This document shows positions 16,119 through 24,595 of a stretch of DNA of 64,000 nucleotides, piece by piece. The notes under the pieces were generated by a model, which saw only the letters and a program-made list of their open reading frames with translations, searched no databases and had not been told where the DNA came from. The DNA comes from Aliiroseovarius marinus (lineage in GTDB: Bacteria > Pseudomonadota > Alphaproteobacteria > Rhodobacterales > Rhodobacteraceae), in the NCBI RefSeq assembly GCF_004360145.1, contig NZ_ML178717.1, forward strand, positions 4,338-68,337, written 5' to 3'. A program made the translations under genes and the position numbers. Position 1 is the first letter of the stretch, and each line of letters starts with the position of its first letter.

Positions 16119-17129
16119 TCACGCCATGGCCGGTCCGGTACTTTCGCGCGAGATCAGCTCGGCCGTCACCAAGGTCGTGCTGGCAGGCGCGTCGGGCTGT
16201 TCGAGACGGGCAAGCAAGGTTTGCGCCAGCTTCTGCCCCAACTGATACGGATGGACCGCCAGTGTCGACAACGGAGGAGTCGAGACATAGGCATCCTGAA
16301 TGTTGTCAAACCCGATCACAGACACGTCGCGCCCGGGCACTTTTCCTTGGCGTTGCAACGCGTGGCAGGCGCCCAGCGCAACCACGTCACCGTTGCAGAC
16401 AAGGGCCGTCACTTCTGGATGTGCCGCAGTCAGCGCGAACATCGCATCCATCCCGGACATCTTGTCATCCGGGGCTTCCCAAACGATGGGCGGCCCAAGA
16501 TGCATCTCGTCCAGAATGCTGGTGTAGCCCTCGATCCTTTCGTTGCGCACGTCTGCATTCGCATCCCCACCGAAGAACGCGATATGGCGGTGACCGAGGT
16601 CCGCAAGATATCGGGTCGCCTTTCGTGTGGCGTCCCGGTTCTTGATCCCCACATGGTCCAGCCCCTCGATCCCCGAGGACCGCAGAAATGTCACCGTCGG
16701 AATGCGATGGGTTTTTAATAGCTGCTCGGTGTCATCGGTGGTTTCCGCCGCCGGCACCCAAAGCAACCCCGCGCGCGAGCTTTTGATGAAGGCTTCCAGA
16801 TTGCGCTTCTGACGTTCCGGATCGTCTTGGGAATCCAACACGGATACCAGATAGCCCTCTTGCTCCAACCGGTCGCTCACCCCGCTGATCACTTCAGCAT
16901 TAAAGGGGTTGGAAATGTGATGAATGATCATCCCGACTTCGCGCAACCGCCCGGACCGCATGGACGCTGCGCGTTCGTCCGGCACGTAATGTAAGGCTTT
17001 GGCAGCAGCCAAGACTTTCTTGCGGGTCGCATCCGAAATTCGCCCGGTGCCGCGCATGACCTGACTGACCGTAGCCTTCGAGACTCCAGCAGCTTTCGCG
17101 ACGGTATCAAGCGTGGGTTTGGGCGACAT
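16119..17129 (-). CDS. LacI-family repressor of the sugar operon
   Basis: This 336-residue regulator has an N-terminal helix-turn-helix (TLDTVAKAAGVSKATVSQVMRG, residues about 6-26) and a periplasmic-binding-protein-like sugar domain (about 60-330, with VCNGDVVALGACHALQRQGKVPGRDVSVIGFDN). It is divergent from the ABC importer across 250 bases that contain a perfect 18-base palindrome, so it most likely represses that operon until its sugar binds. The long upstream extension of the open frame lacks family similarity, so the start is placed at 17129. It converges with phnM2. Confidence 0.92.
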   Translation of the reverse strand: MSPKPTLDTVAKAAGVSKATVSQVMRGTGRISDATRKKVLAAAKALHYVPDERAASMRSGRLREVGMIIHHISNPFNAEVISGVSDRLEQEGYLVSVLDSQDDPERQKRNLEAFIKSSRAGLLWVPAAETTDDTEQLLKTHRIPTVTFLRSSGIEGLDHVGIKNRDATRKATRYLADLGHRHIAFFGGDANADVRNERIEGYTSILDEMHLGPPIVWEAPDDKMSGMDAMFALTAAHPEVTALVCNGDVVALGACHALQRQGKVPGRDVSVIGFDNIQDAYVSTPPLSTLAVHPYQLGQKLAQTLLARLEQPDAPASTTLVTAELISRESTGPAMA

Positions 17130-17257
17130 TCGATTCGGACTTCTAGGTAAAACGATATATCTATATGCATATCCAAAACTGCACATTGCGCAAGCACGAG
17201 GTGCATTTTCCCCTTTAAAACTTGGCGATACGCAGTTCTGAGATTTAGATTGACGAG

Positions 17258-17275
17258 TGGTATATCGATATACCA
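17258..17275. promoter_or_regulatory. perfect palindromic operator within a sugar-operon promoter
   Basis: TGGTATATCGATATACCA is an 18-base perfect palindrome 104 bases before the binding-protein gene. It sits between a possible -35 (TTGACG, 17250-17255) and -10 (CATTCT, 17274-17279), so a bound LacI protein would occlude polymerase. A weaker relative with GATATATC stands at 17153-17170 near the regulator's own start. The pairing with the adjacent LacI gene is inference. Confidence 0.7.
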
Positions 17276-17379
17276 TTCTTATTGCACGCTCTTGAGCCGG
17301 CGGAAATTCTGTCGCGCCACAAGAGAGGCGCTAAAGGAGTGAACCAAGCATCCTCGGCGCAGTGAACTGGGAGGAAAAC

Positions 17380-18642
17380 ATGAAATTTAAAACCAAACTT
17401 GCCGGAGCTGTGTCCGGCATTGCCATTTTCGTATCGGCCGGCGTCGCGCAGGCTGAAACGCTATTCTGGTCAACTCAAGCCAAACCCGTGGAGGAAGCGC
17501 AGGCCATGCGCGAGCAGGTTCTGGCAGGTCAGGATGTCGACTATCAACCCAATGACGGCGGCCCGTGGTTGACCCGTCTGAACGCTGAATTGCAGGCCGG
17601 ATCCGGCACCATTGGCGTGCTGGGCGCGCTGCATGGGGATTTCTCGGCGATGAACCCGGATGACCTTGTTGATCTGGGCGATCTGGGCGTCGGCTCGGCC
17701 AGCGCCACGTTCAACGAGCTGGCCAAACTGGGCACCGACAGCGCGCAATACATTCCGTGGATGCAAGCCAGCTATATCATGGCAGCCAACAAGAAAGCGC
17801 TGGAGCATCTGCCCGAAGGCGCCGACATCAACGCGCTGACCTATGACCAGCTGATCGCATGGGCTGGCAATGTGCAGGCCGCAACGGGTGACGCCAAGTT
17901 TGGCTTCCCGGCTGGCCCCAAAGGGCTGAAGCACCGCTTCTTCCAGGGCTACCTATACCCGTCCTACACCAACGGCGTTGTGCGCACCTTCGCGTCGGAT
18001 GAAGCCGTGACCGCATGGGAAAAAATGCGAGAGCTTTGGGCTGTGACCAACCCGGCCTCGACCAACTTCTCGTTCCTGCAGGAACAACTGCTGTCCGAGG
18101 ATGTCTGGATCGCTTTCGACCACACCTCGCGTTTGGCCCAAGCCTTCAACGAGCGTCCGGATGACTTCGTGGCCTTCCCGGCCCCTGCAGGTCCGACCGG
18201 CCGTGGCTTTATGCCGGTTATTGCTGGTGTCGCCATCCCGCGCACAGCCCCTGACATGGATGCCGCGAAAGCCGTCGTTCAGCACCTTTTGAAGCCGGAA
18301 ACCCAGATTGCGACCCTGCGTGCCACCAACTTCTTCCCGGTGGTCGATGTGGCCCTGCCCGACGATCTGCCGCCTGCGGTGCAGGCTGCCGGTGACGCCG
18401 TGGCGAAGATGAGCGCATCTGCTGACGCCAACCCGGGCCTGCTGCCCGCTGGCCTTGGCGACAAGGGTGGTGACTTCAACCGCGTCTTTGTCGATGCGTT
18501 CGAACGCATTGTTCTGGCCGGTCAGGACATCCGCGCCGTGCTGGATGACCAGAAGACCCGCCTGCAGGCGATCATGGACGAGACCGGTGCGCCCTGCTGG
18601 GCTCCGGATGCTCCGTCCGACGGCGCCTGCCCGGTCGAATAA
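17380..18642 (+). CDS. sugar ABC transporter substrate-binding protein
   Basis: This 420-residue periplasmic solute-binding protein of the extracellular family 1 (carbohydrate) type starts with a Sec signal peptide (cleavage after AGVAQA). The mature chain has the two-lobe features YIPWMQASYIMAANKKAL, FGFPAGPKGLKHRFFQGYLYPS and IAFDHTSRLAQAF, and a C-terminal Cys pair. GGGAGG stands five bases before the ATG; the Met at 17362 is too early. It heads the operon and should bind the imported glycoside. The hydrolase downstream suggests a mannosyl or glucosyl glycerate type solute. A hairpin after the gene would raise its output. Confidence 0.92.
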   Translation: MKFKTKLAGAVSGIAIFVSAGVAQAETLFWSTQAKPVEEAQAMREQVLAGQDVDYQPNDGGPWLTRLNAELQAGSGTIGVLGALHGDFSAMNPDDLVDLGDLGVGSASATFNELAKLGTDSAQYIPWMQASYIMAANKKALEHLPEGADINALTYDQLIAWAGNVQAATGDAKFGFPAGPKGLKHRFFQGYLYPSYTNGVVRTFASDEAVTAWEKMRELWAVTNPASTNFSFLQEQLLSEDVWIAFDHTSRLAQAFNERPDDFVAFPAPAGPTGRGFMPVIAGVAIPRTAPDMDAAKAVVQHLLKPETQIATLRATNFFPVVDVALPDDLPPAVQAAGDAVAKMSASADANPGLLPAGLGDKGGDFNRVFVDAFERIVLAGQDIRAVLDDQKTRLQAIMDETGAPCWAPDAPSDGACPVE

Positions 18643-18655
18643 ACACTCCCAGGTG

Positions 18656-18674
18656 GGGGGCGCACGCCGCCCCC
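18656..18674 (+). terminator. GC-rich hairpin after the binding-protein gene
   Basis: GGGGGCG (18656-18662) pairs perfectly with CGCCCCC (18668-18674) around a five-base loop in the 97-base gap before the permease genes. No T tract follows. It is best read as an mRNA 3' stabiliser or weak attenuator that lets the binding protein outnumber the permeases. Confidence 0.5.
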
Positions 18675-18739
18675 GCCACACCGCCCGAGGTTGATTGCGG
18701 CCCGGGCCCCCTTCTCCGCTGACATCCGGGAGCAGTTCC

Positions 18740-19585
18740 ATGAACGCACGGCTTCTTCCCTATATCCTGATCTTGCCAGTCACCTTGTTTCTGTGCCTGT
18801 TCTTCCTCTATCCGTTTTTGCTGGTTGCAAAACAGGCGTTTAACAACGGTTCGGGCTTCACCTTGGAGAACTTCCAAGAGGTGGTCGGATATTGGAAATT
18901 CCCAATCTCGCTTAAAAACACGCTGCTTCTTGCTGCCGCCGTGGTGCCCGTGCAGCTGGCACTGGCGCTTTTGATGGCCACGATGGTCAACAAGATGCAA
19001 AAGGGCCGCGATCTGATCCTGTATGTCTGGACGATCCCTTTGGGCATCTCGGATCTGGCCGCCGGGATCATCTGGCTGGCCATCTTTGAACAGTCGGGAT
19101 TCTTGAACTCGATGATGTCCGGGCTGGGCATGATCGACCGCCCGATGAATTTCCTGAGCTACCAGCATCCCGGCATTGTCTTCCTGGCAATCGCATTGGC
19201 CGAGATCTGGCGCGCCACCGCCATCATGCTGGTCATCCTTGTCGCTGGCATCGGGTTGATCCCTAAGGAATATTACGAAGCCGCCGAAGTGTTCGGTGCC
19301 TCGCCATGGAAACGGTTCTGGCGGATCACGCTTCCACTTCTGCGTCCGTCCCTGCAAACCGCCCTTGTCCTACGCGTCATCCTAGCGTTCGAGATCTTCG
19401 CGGTCGTTGCAGCCCTTGGCGGCACGCTCTTCCCGGTCCTGATGGGCGAGACCTATGCGTATCAGTTTGACCTTCTGAACAGCGGCGCAGCTGCGGCTAT
19501 GGCCCTAATCATTCTTGCGATCTCGATCGGCTTCACGCTGATCATCCTGCGCGCCCTGCGCGTTCCGAAAGGAGCACAGATATGA
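18740..19585 (+). CDS. sugar ABC transporter permease (MalF/UgpA type)
   Basis: This 281-residue membrane protein has six predicted helices, the first at residues 5-28 (LPYILILPVTLFLCLFFLYPFLLVAKQAF). The cytoplasmic EAA loop is EAAEVFGASPWKRFWRITLPLLRPSL. GGGAGC precedes the ATG at 18740, and the gene overlaps the next permease by four bases. It belongs to the carbohydrate uptake family 1 and pairs with the downstream permease. Confidence 0.92.
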   Translation: MNARLLPYILILPVTLFLCLFFLYPFLLVAKQAFNNGSGFTLENFQEVVGYWKFPISLKNTLLLAAAVVPVQLALALLMATMVNKMQKGRDLILYVWTIPLGISDLAAGIIWLAIFEQSGFLNSMMSGLGMIDRPMNFLSYQHPGIVFLAIALAEIWRATAIMLVILVAGIGLIPKEYYEAAEVFGASPWKRFWRITLPLLRPSLQTALVLRVILAFEIFAVVAALGGTLFPVLMGETYAYQFDLLNSGAAAAMALIILAISIGFTLIILRALRVPKGAQI

Positions 19586-20418
19586 CCACTGTCGACACCA
19601 ACCCGGGCACCGACACCCGCAAGGCCGGACGCTTTGTCTATATCTCGGCCGTGGTGCTGCTCTGCGCCTGGGTGATCGTTCCGCTCTATTTCCTGCTGAT
19701 TAACACGCTGTCTTCGCCCGACACGGTGAACAGCTTCCCGAAAGCGTTCGTTCCCGAGTTCGATCTGGGCAGCCTGTCCTTCTTTGCGAGCTTCGCGGGC
19801 ATGCTGACGGCGCTGAAGAACTCGGTGCTGGTCGCGGGGATGACTATGATCATGTCGATTGTCGTCGGCGCCCCGGCAGGATACGCCCTGTCGCGGTTCG
19901 ATTTCCGTGGGAAAGAGCTGTTCCGGCTGCTGATCCTGCTGACCCGCGCCTTTCCGCTGCCGCTTCTGGCGCTGCCGCTGGCCGTCATGTTCATCCGCAC
20001 AGGGCTTGACGACACGGTCTTCGGTCTGGCGCTGGTTCACACGACGCTGGCCATTCCCTTCGCCGTGCTGATCACCTTCTCGCTGTTCTCGGGCATTCCG
20101 CTGGAGCTTGAGGAAGCCGCTTGGACCCTTGGCTGCACCCGCCTGACCGCGTTTACCAAAGTGGTTCTGCCGCTGATCCTGCCCGGCATCACGGCCTCGG
20201 CGATCTTTGCCTTCGTGATCTCGTGGAACGAGGTGTTCGCCGCCGCCGTATTGACCATCGAGAACCGGACGCTGACCGCGTTCCTTCTTCAAAACCTCGA
20301 CACCTCGCCCCTGCACCTGAAATTCGCAGGCGGCTTCATCCTTGTCGTACCGGCGCTGATCTTCATCTTCGCCGTCCGTAAATACCTCTTCGCGATGTGG
20401 GGCATCGCCAACCGCTAA
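19582..20418 (+). CDS. sugar ABC transporter permease (MalG/UgpE type)
   Basis: This 278-residue second permease subunit has its first helix at about 17-38, followed by PLYFLLINTLSSPD, a typical MalG-side start, and an EAA loop EEAAWTLGCTRLTAFTKVVLPLILPG. Start and stop arrangement (ATGA overlap upstream, 31 bases to the ATPase) shows a single transcript. It forms the inner-membrane channel with the previous gene. Confidence 0.92.
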   Translation: MTTVDTNPGTDTRKAGRFVYISAVVLLCAWVIVPLYFLLINTLSSPDTVNSFPKAFVPEFDLGSLSFFASFAGMLTALKNSVLVAGMTMIMSIVVGAPAGYALSRFDFRGKELFRLLILLTRAFPLPLLALPLAVMFIRTGLDDTVFGLALVHTTLAIPFAVLITFSLFSGIPLELEEAAWTLGCTRLTAFTKVVLPLILPGITASAIFAFVISWNEVFAAAVLTIENRTLTAFLLQNLDTSPLHLKFAGGFILVVPALIFIFAVRKYLFAMWGIANR

Positions 20419-20449
20419 GCGTGCCGCGCACCAAACAGGGAGCCGAACC

Positions 20450-21490
20450 ATGGCTGAAATTCAAATCAAGAACGTCGCAAAACGCTTTGGCAGCTACCAA
20501 GCCTTGCACGACATCAACCTGACCATTGCCGATCAGGAATTTATGGTCCTTCTGGGCGCCTCGGGCTGTGGCAAGTCAACGCTTCTGCGGATCATCGCCG
20601 GGTTGGAAACACAAACCGAGGGCGAGGTCTGGATCGGCGGACGCCGCATTGACCACCTGCCCCCGCGCGAACGCGGCATTGCGATGGTGTTCCAGAACTA
20701 CGCCGTTTTCCCGCACCTGACCGTGTTCGAGAACATCGGCTTTGGCCTGCGGATGCAAAAACTGCCGAATGACGAGGTCAAACGCCGCGTGGAGCGGACT
20801 GCCGAGTTGATGCATATCGAACAGCTTCTGGGCCGCTATTCCGGCGAACTGTCCGGCGGTCAGCGTCAGCGCGTGGCCGTGGCGCGTGCGCTGGCGATGG
20901 AACCGGATGTGATCTTGATGGATGAACCGCTGTCCAACCTCGATGCGCTTCTGCGCCTTGAAATGCGCGCCGAGCTGAAGGGCGTTCTGGCCGAAAGCAA
21001 CACCACCGCGATCTACGTGACCCACGATCAGGTCGAGGCGATGTCGCTCGCCGACCGGATCTCGGTCATGCATGAAGGCCGCATCGTACAGGCCGCCACC
21101 CCGGTCGAGGTCTATCGCAACCCCGCCGAGCGCTTCGTCGCGGGCTTCATCGGCAATCCGCCAATGAACTTTCTGCCTGCCGCCAGCGCGGATGGCGGAA
21201 AATGGCAAGTGGCTGGGGAAATCTATGACGGCCCCGCCGCCGCGAATGGGGTCGAGTTTGCAATCCGCCCAGAAGACATCGCCCCCGCCGACACAGGCCT
21301 GCCCGCGAAGGTACGTCTGGTCGAGCCACTGGGCGCGCATCTTCTGGTCACCTGCGACGTCGACGGCACCATGTTCCGCGCCATTCTGGAAAGCGACCTG
21401 CAGGTCAAACCGGGGGACATGCTGAAACTCGCACCGCAAACAGACCGCATCCGCTGGTTTGACTCGTCTACATCACTGGCCGTCGCCTGA
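20450..21490 (+). CDS. sugar ABC transporter ATPase (UgpC/MalK type)
   Basis: This 346-residue ATPase powers the importer. Walker A is GASGCGKST, the Q-loop region VFQNYAVFPHLTVFENIGFGL, signature LSGGQRQR, Walker B VILMDEP, and H-loop VTHDQ. A C-terminal TOBE domain (about 235-345) marks the MalK/UgpC group, which can accept regulatory contacts. It is part of the same operon, with the hydrolase gene starting 23 bases later. Confidence 0.93.
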   Translation: MAEIQIKNVAKRFGSYQALHDINLTIADQEFMVLLGASGCGKSTLLRIIAGLETQTEGEVWIGGRRIDHLPPRERGIAMVFQNYAVFPHLTVFENIGFGLRMQKLPNDEVKRRVERTAELMHIEQLLGRYSGELSGGQRQRVAVARALAMEPDVILMDEPLSNLDALLRLEMRAELKGVLAESNTTAIYVTHDQVEAMSLADRISVMHEGRIVQAATPVEVYRNPAERFVAGFIGNPPMNFLPAASADGGKWQVAGEIYDGPAAANGVEFAIRPEDIAPADTGLPAKVRLVEPLGAHLLVTCDVDGTMFRAILESDLQVKPGDMLKLAPQTDRIRWFDSSTSLAVA

Positions 21491-21513
21491 TTGCCACCGC
21501 CAAAGGTTTCACA

Positions 21514-22791
21514 ATGGGACACTCTCTGATTGATCACGCCGTCGACATTCTGAACAAGAATGACCTGCGCACCTATACCGTACCGACGCACGGGCTTTAC
21601 CCCTTCCAATGGAACTGGGACAGCTGCCTCGTGGCGCTTGGCCAGTCCTATTTCGACGAGGCGCGCGCCTGGACCGAGATCGAGACGCTCTTCGCCAGCC
21701 AATGGGATGATGGGCTGGTGCCGCATATCATCTTCCACAAGGACGATCCGGGCTATTTCCCCGGCCCGGACGTTTGGCAGACCGGGCAACCTATCCCCAC
21801 GTCAGGCATCACGCAGCCACCGGTGGCGGGCTTTGCCGTGCGCCGACTGTATGACCGCGCCAAGGACAAGGCCCAAGCAGCCAAACAGGCGCGCGCGCTG
21901 TTGCCCAAGATCGATGCGTGGCATGACTGGTTTTTCCGCTGCCGCGACCCCGAAGGCACGGGTCTGGTCGCCCTGATCCACCCATGGGAAAGCGGGCGCG
22001 ACAACTCGGTCGACTGGGACGATGCCTTTGACCGCGTCCCCACGGAAGGCGTCGAGCCGTTCGAACGGCGCGACCTGATGCATGCCGATGCAAGCCACCG
22101 GCCAACGCAAGCGCAATACGAACGCTATATCTATCTGGTGCAACTGTTCCGCGACCTTGGCTGGGACAATACGAAACTGCACGACGCCTCGCCCTTCCAG
22201 ATCGTGGACCCCGGCTTTAACGGGATCCTGATCCGGTCCTGCGCGGATCTGGCTGATCTGGCCGACGCGCTTGGCGAACCCGAGATCGCCGCGCGCAACC
22301 GGGCATGGGCGAAGGCGGGCAGCGCGGCCATGGAAGCCCTGTGGAGCGACACGTACGGGCAATATCTTTGTTATGACCGCAAGGCCGGACGGCCCGTCGA
22401 CAATCCCTCAGTTGCGGGGCTGATCGCCGCCTTTGCTCCGCTCCCCCAAAAGCGCGCCGACCGGATCGGCACGCGGATCAAGAACATGGGCGAAGACGTC
22501 ACATACCTCGTCCCCAGCCAACCCGCCGACACGGCGACGTTTGACGGCAAACGCTATTGGCGCGGGCCGGCGTGGCTGATTGTAAACTACATGATCTCGG
22601 ACGGTTTGGCGCATGCAGGCCAGCACGATGTGGCCGAACGCATCGTCAACGACAGCCTGTCATTGATCGAAGCCAGCGGTTTCGCTGAATATTATGATCC
22701 GATCACCGGAGAGGGCTGCGGGGGTAAGGCTTTCTCTTGGACGGCGGCGATGGTAATCGAGTTTTTGACCCGATCGAAGGAACTCGTATGA
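21514..22791 (+). CDS. GH63/MGH1-like glycoside hydrolase
   Basis: This 425-residue (alpha/alpha)6-barrel glycosidase has no signal peptide, so it acts in the cytoplasm on imported sugar. The N-terminal motif YPFQWNWDSC contains Asp36, where the GH63 general acid is expected, followed by GLVPHIIF and the substrate block TSGITQPPVAG. Near the C-terminus lies FAEYYDPITGEGCGG, with the expected catalytic Glu. The family includes mannosylglycerate and glucosylglycerate hydrolases of about this size. With a mannose isomerase next door, mannosylglycerate is the favoured substrate, although another alpha-glycoside remains possible. Confidence 0.82.
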   Translation: MGHSLIDHAVDILNKNDLRTYTVPTHGLYPFQWNWDSCLVALGQSYFDEARAWTEIETLFASQWDDGLVPHIIFHKDDPGYFPGPDVWQTGQPIPTSGITQPPVAGFAVRRLYDRAKDKAQAAKQARALLPKIDAWHDWFFRCRDPEGTGLVALIHPWESGRDNSVDWDDAFDRVPTEGVEPFERRDLMHADASHRPTQAQYERYIYLVQLFRDLGWDNTKLHDASPFQIVDPGFNGILIRSCADLADLADALGEPEIAARNRAWAKAGSAAMEALWSDTYGQYLCYDRKAGRPVDNPSVAGLIAAFAPLPQKRADRIGTRIKNMGEDVTYLVPSQPADTATFDGKRYWRGPAWLIVNYMISDGLAHAGQHDVAERIVNDSLSLIEASGFAEYYDPITGEGCGGKAFSWTAAMVIEFLTRSKELV

Positions 22792-23474
22792 AACGCTCCC
22801 GCGTAAACCAGATTATGGCGGAAGCGGATGAGACGATCCGCCAGTATGGCTTCGTCTTGCCGCCCTTTGCCTATTGGACACCTGAAGAATTCAAGGCCAA
22901 GCGCGATGTGGCCCGGAACGTGATCACCGCGCGCTGTGGCTGGGACATTACCGACTATGGCGATGGGCGCTTTGACGAGATGGGCTTGTTCCTCTTCACT
23001 CTGCGCAACGGGCGGCTTGCGGATCTGCAGCGTGGTGGCGGCATGTGTTATGCCGAGAAACTGCTGATCTCGCGCCAAGACCAGCTCAGCCCGATGCACA
23101 CCCATGTGATCAAGGCCGAGGACATCATCAACCGAGGTGGTGCAACGCTGGTGATCGAGCTTTATGGCTCGGACGACGATGGCAATTTCGCCGAAGATCG
23201 CGGCGGTACGGTCTATTGCGACGGGATCCAGCGCGACTTTGCTGCCGGTGAAAAATTGAAGCTCGCCCCCGGTGAAAGCGTCACCCTGATGCCCGGCGAC
23301 TGGCACGCCTTCTGGGGCGAAGGTGGCGATGTGCTGATCGGCGAGGTTTCGACCGTCAATGACGACGAAACCGACAACATCTTCCGCGCACCCATTGGCA
23401 GGTTCGCTGAGATCGAGGAAGACGAAGCCCCCACACATTTGCTGGTCAGCGACTATAAAACCTGGCTTGGTTAG
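22788..23474 (+). CDS. D-lyxose/D-mannose isomerase
   Basis: This 228-residue cupin-fold sugar isomerase of the D-lyxose ketol-isomerase family interconverts D-lyxose/D-xylulose and D-mannose/D-fructose. The metal site is visible as MHTHVIKAEDI (two His and a Glu), with a further His in PGDWHAFWGEGG. Length agrees with the E. coli O157 enzyme (about 227). The ATGA overlap with the hydrolase gene indicates coupled synthesis, so released mannose is probably turned into fructose here. Confidence 0.88.
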   Translation: MKRSRVNQIMAEADETIRQYGFVLPPFAYWTPEEFKAKRDVARNVITARCGWDITDYGDGRFDEMGLFLFTLRNGRLADLQRGGGMCYAEKLLISRQDQLSPMHTHVIKAEDIINRGGATLVIELYGSDDDGNFAEDRGGTVYCDGIQRDFAAGEKLKLAPGESVTLMPGDWHAFWGEGGDVLIGEVSTVNDDETDNIFRAPIGRFAEIEEDEAPTHLLVSDYKTWLG

Positions 23475-23517
23475 TATGCACAGGGCGGGCTGTCGCAGCC
23501 CTTTGACATTCAGGTCC

Positions 23518-23529
23518 GTTAGCGCTATC
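23518..23529. promoter_or_regulatory. LacI-type operator-like site before the kinase gene
   Basis: GTTAGCGCTATC contains the near-palindrome TTAGCGCTA in the 111-base gap before the kinase gene. The same core recurs twice ahead of gap (24523-24560). It differs from the 17258 palindrome, so another LacI-family protein, encoded outside this window, probably binds it. Confidence 0.5.
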
Positions 23530-23585
23530 AGCTCACGTGAACTCGGCCAACGCGCCTATGCGGCACACCCAAACAGGAGAGAGAC

Positions 23586-24512
23586 GTGATCCTTTGCTGC
23601 GGAGAAGCTCTGATTGACATGATCCCGACCCCGACGACGGCGGGACCGGACGGGTTTGTGCCGCATTCCGGCGGGGCGGTGTTTAATACCGCCATCGCAT
23701 TGGGGCGTTTGGGGGTGCAGACTGGGATGCTAACCGGGCTGTCCACCGACATGTTCGGGCGGCAGCTGAGCGAGTCTCTGAAGGCCAGCCATGTGGACAC
23801 CACGCATGTGATCCCCTCGGACCGCCCCACGACACTGGCCTTCGTGCGGCTTGTCGACGGGCACGCAACCTATTGCTTCTTTGACGAAAACTCGGCCGGG
23901 CGCATGCTGACCCCGGCGGACATCCCGGCGCTGTCCCCGGAAGTCTCGGCGCTGTTTTTCGGCGGGATCAGCCTTGCCTGCGAGCCCTCCGCCGACGCCT
24001 ATGCGGCACTGCTGGCGCAGGAAGCCGCACAGCGCGTGGTGATGATCGATCCCAACATCCGCCCGCGTTTCATCAAGGACATCGACCGCTATCGCGCCCG
24101 GTTGGACCGCATGGTCGCGCAGGCTGACATCGTCAAAGTCTCGGACGAGGACCTGAACTGGCTGCTGCCCGCCCCGCTGTCCTTGAACGAGAAAGTGGCG
24201 ACGCTGATGGACACCGGACCCTCCGTCCTGATCCTGACGCGCGGCGGCGCGGGGGCAAGCGGGTTTCTTGCCGACGGGACCGAGGTTCAGGTGCCGGCCC
24301 AACGGGTGGACATGAAAGACACCGTGGGTGCCGGGGACACGTTCAACGCGGGCTTTCTGGCGAAGCTGTCGGAACTGGGATGCCTCACGAAGAGGCAGCT
24401 TTCGGCGCTGTCGGCTGAGACCTTGCAGCAAGCGATGCAACACGGCGCAAAAGCCGCCGCCGTCACCGTGTCCCGCGCCGGTGCGAACCCGCCATGGGCA
24501 GAAGAGCTTTGA
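23586..24512 (+). CDS. PfkB-family carbohydrate kinase, probable fructokinase
   Basis: This 308-residue ribokinase-fold kinase phosphorylates fructose or a related sugar. The N-terminal substrate block is CCGEALIDMIP and the glycine-rich segment is HSGGAVFNTAIALGRLG. The catalytic anion-hole motif DTVGAGDTFNAGF lies near residue 245, its Asp being the general base. The start is GTG with GGAGAGAG upstream. Following a mannose/fructose isomerase, fructose is the obvious substrate and fructose 6-phosphate the product. Confidence 0.87.
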   Translation: MILCCGEALIDMIPTPTTAGPDGFVPHSGGAVFNTAIALGRLGVQTGMLTGLSTDMFGRQLSESLKASHVDTTHVIPSDRPTTLAFVRLVDGHATYCFFDENSAGRMLTPADIPALSPEVSALFFGGISLACEPSADAYAALLAQEAAQRVVMIDPNIRPRFIKDIDRYRARLDRMVAQADIVKVSDEDLNWLLPAPLSLNEKVATLMDTGPSVLILTRGGAGASGFLADGTEVQVPAQRVDMKDTVGAGDTFNAGFLAKLSELGCLTKRQLSALSAETLQQAMQHGAKAAAVTVSRAGANPPWAEEL

Positions 24513-24522
24513 CAAATGGATC

Positions 24523-24560
24523 TGTTAGCGCTAAATACGCGCCAAACATGTTAGCGCTAT
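24523..24560. promoter_or_regulatory. tandem LacI-type operators upstream of gap
   Basis: Two copies of TGTTAGCGCTA, at 24523-24535 (perfect core TTAGCGCTAA) and 24549-24560, are 26 bases apart in the 83-base gap between the kinase gene and gap. The palindromic CG-centred shape is typical of LacI-family operators. The pair gives gap its own control point apart from the transport operon. Confidence 0.6.
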
Positions 24561-24595
24561 CAAATCACTGAGCTCACCGCGAAGAGGATAAGACC

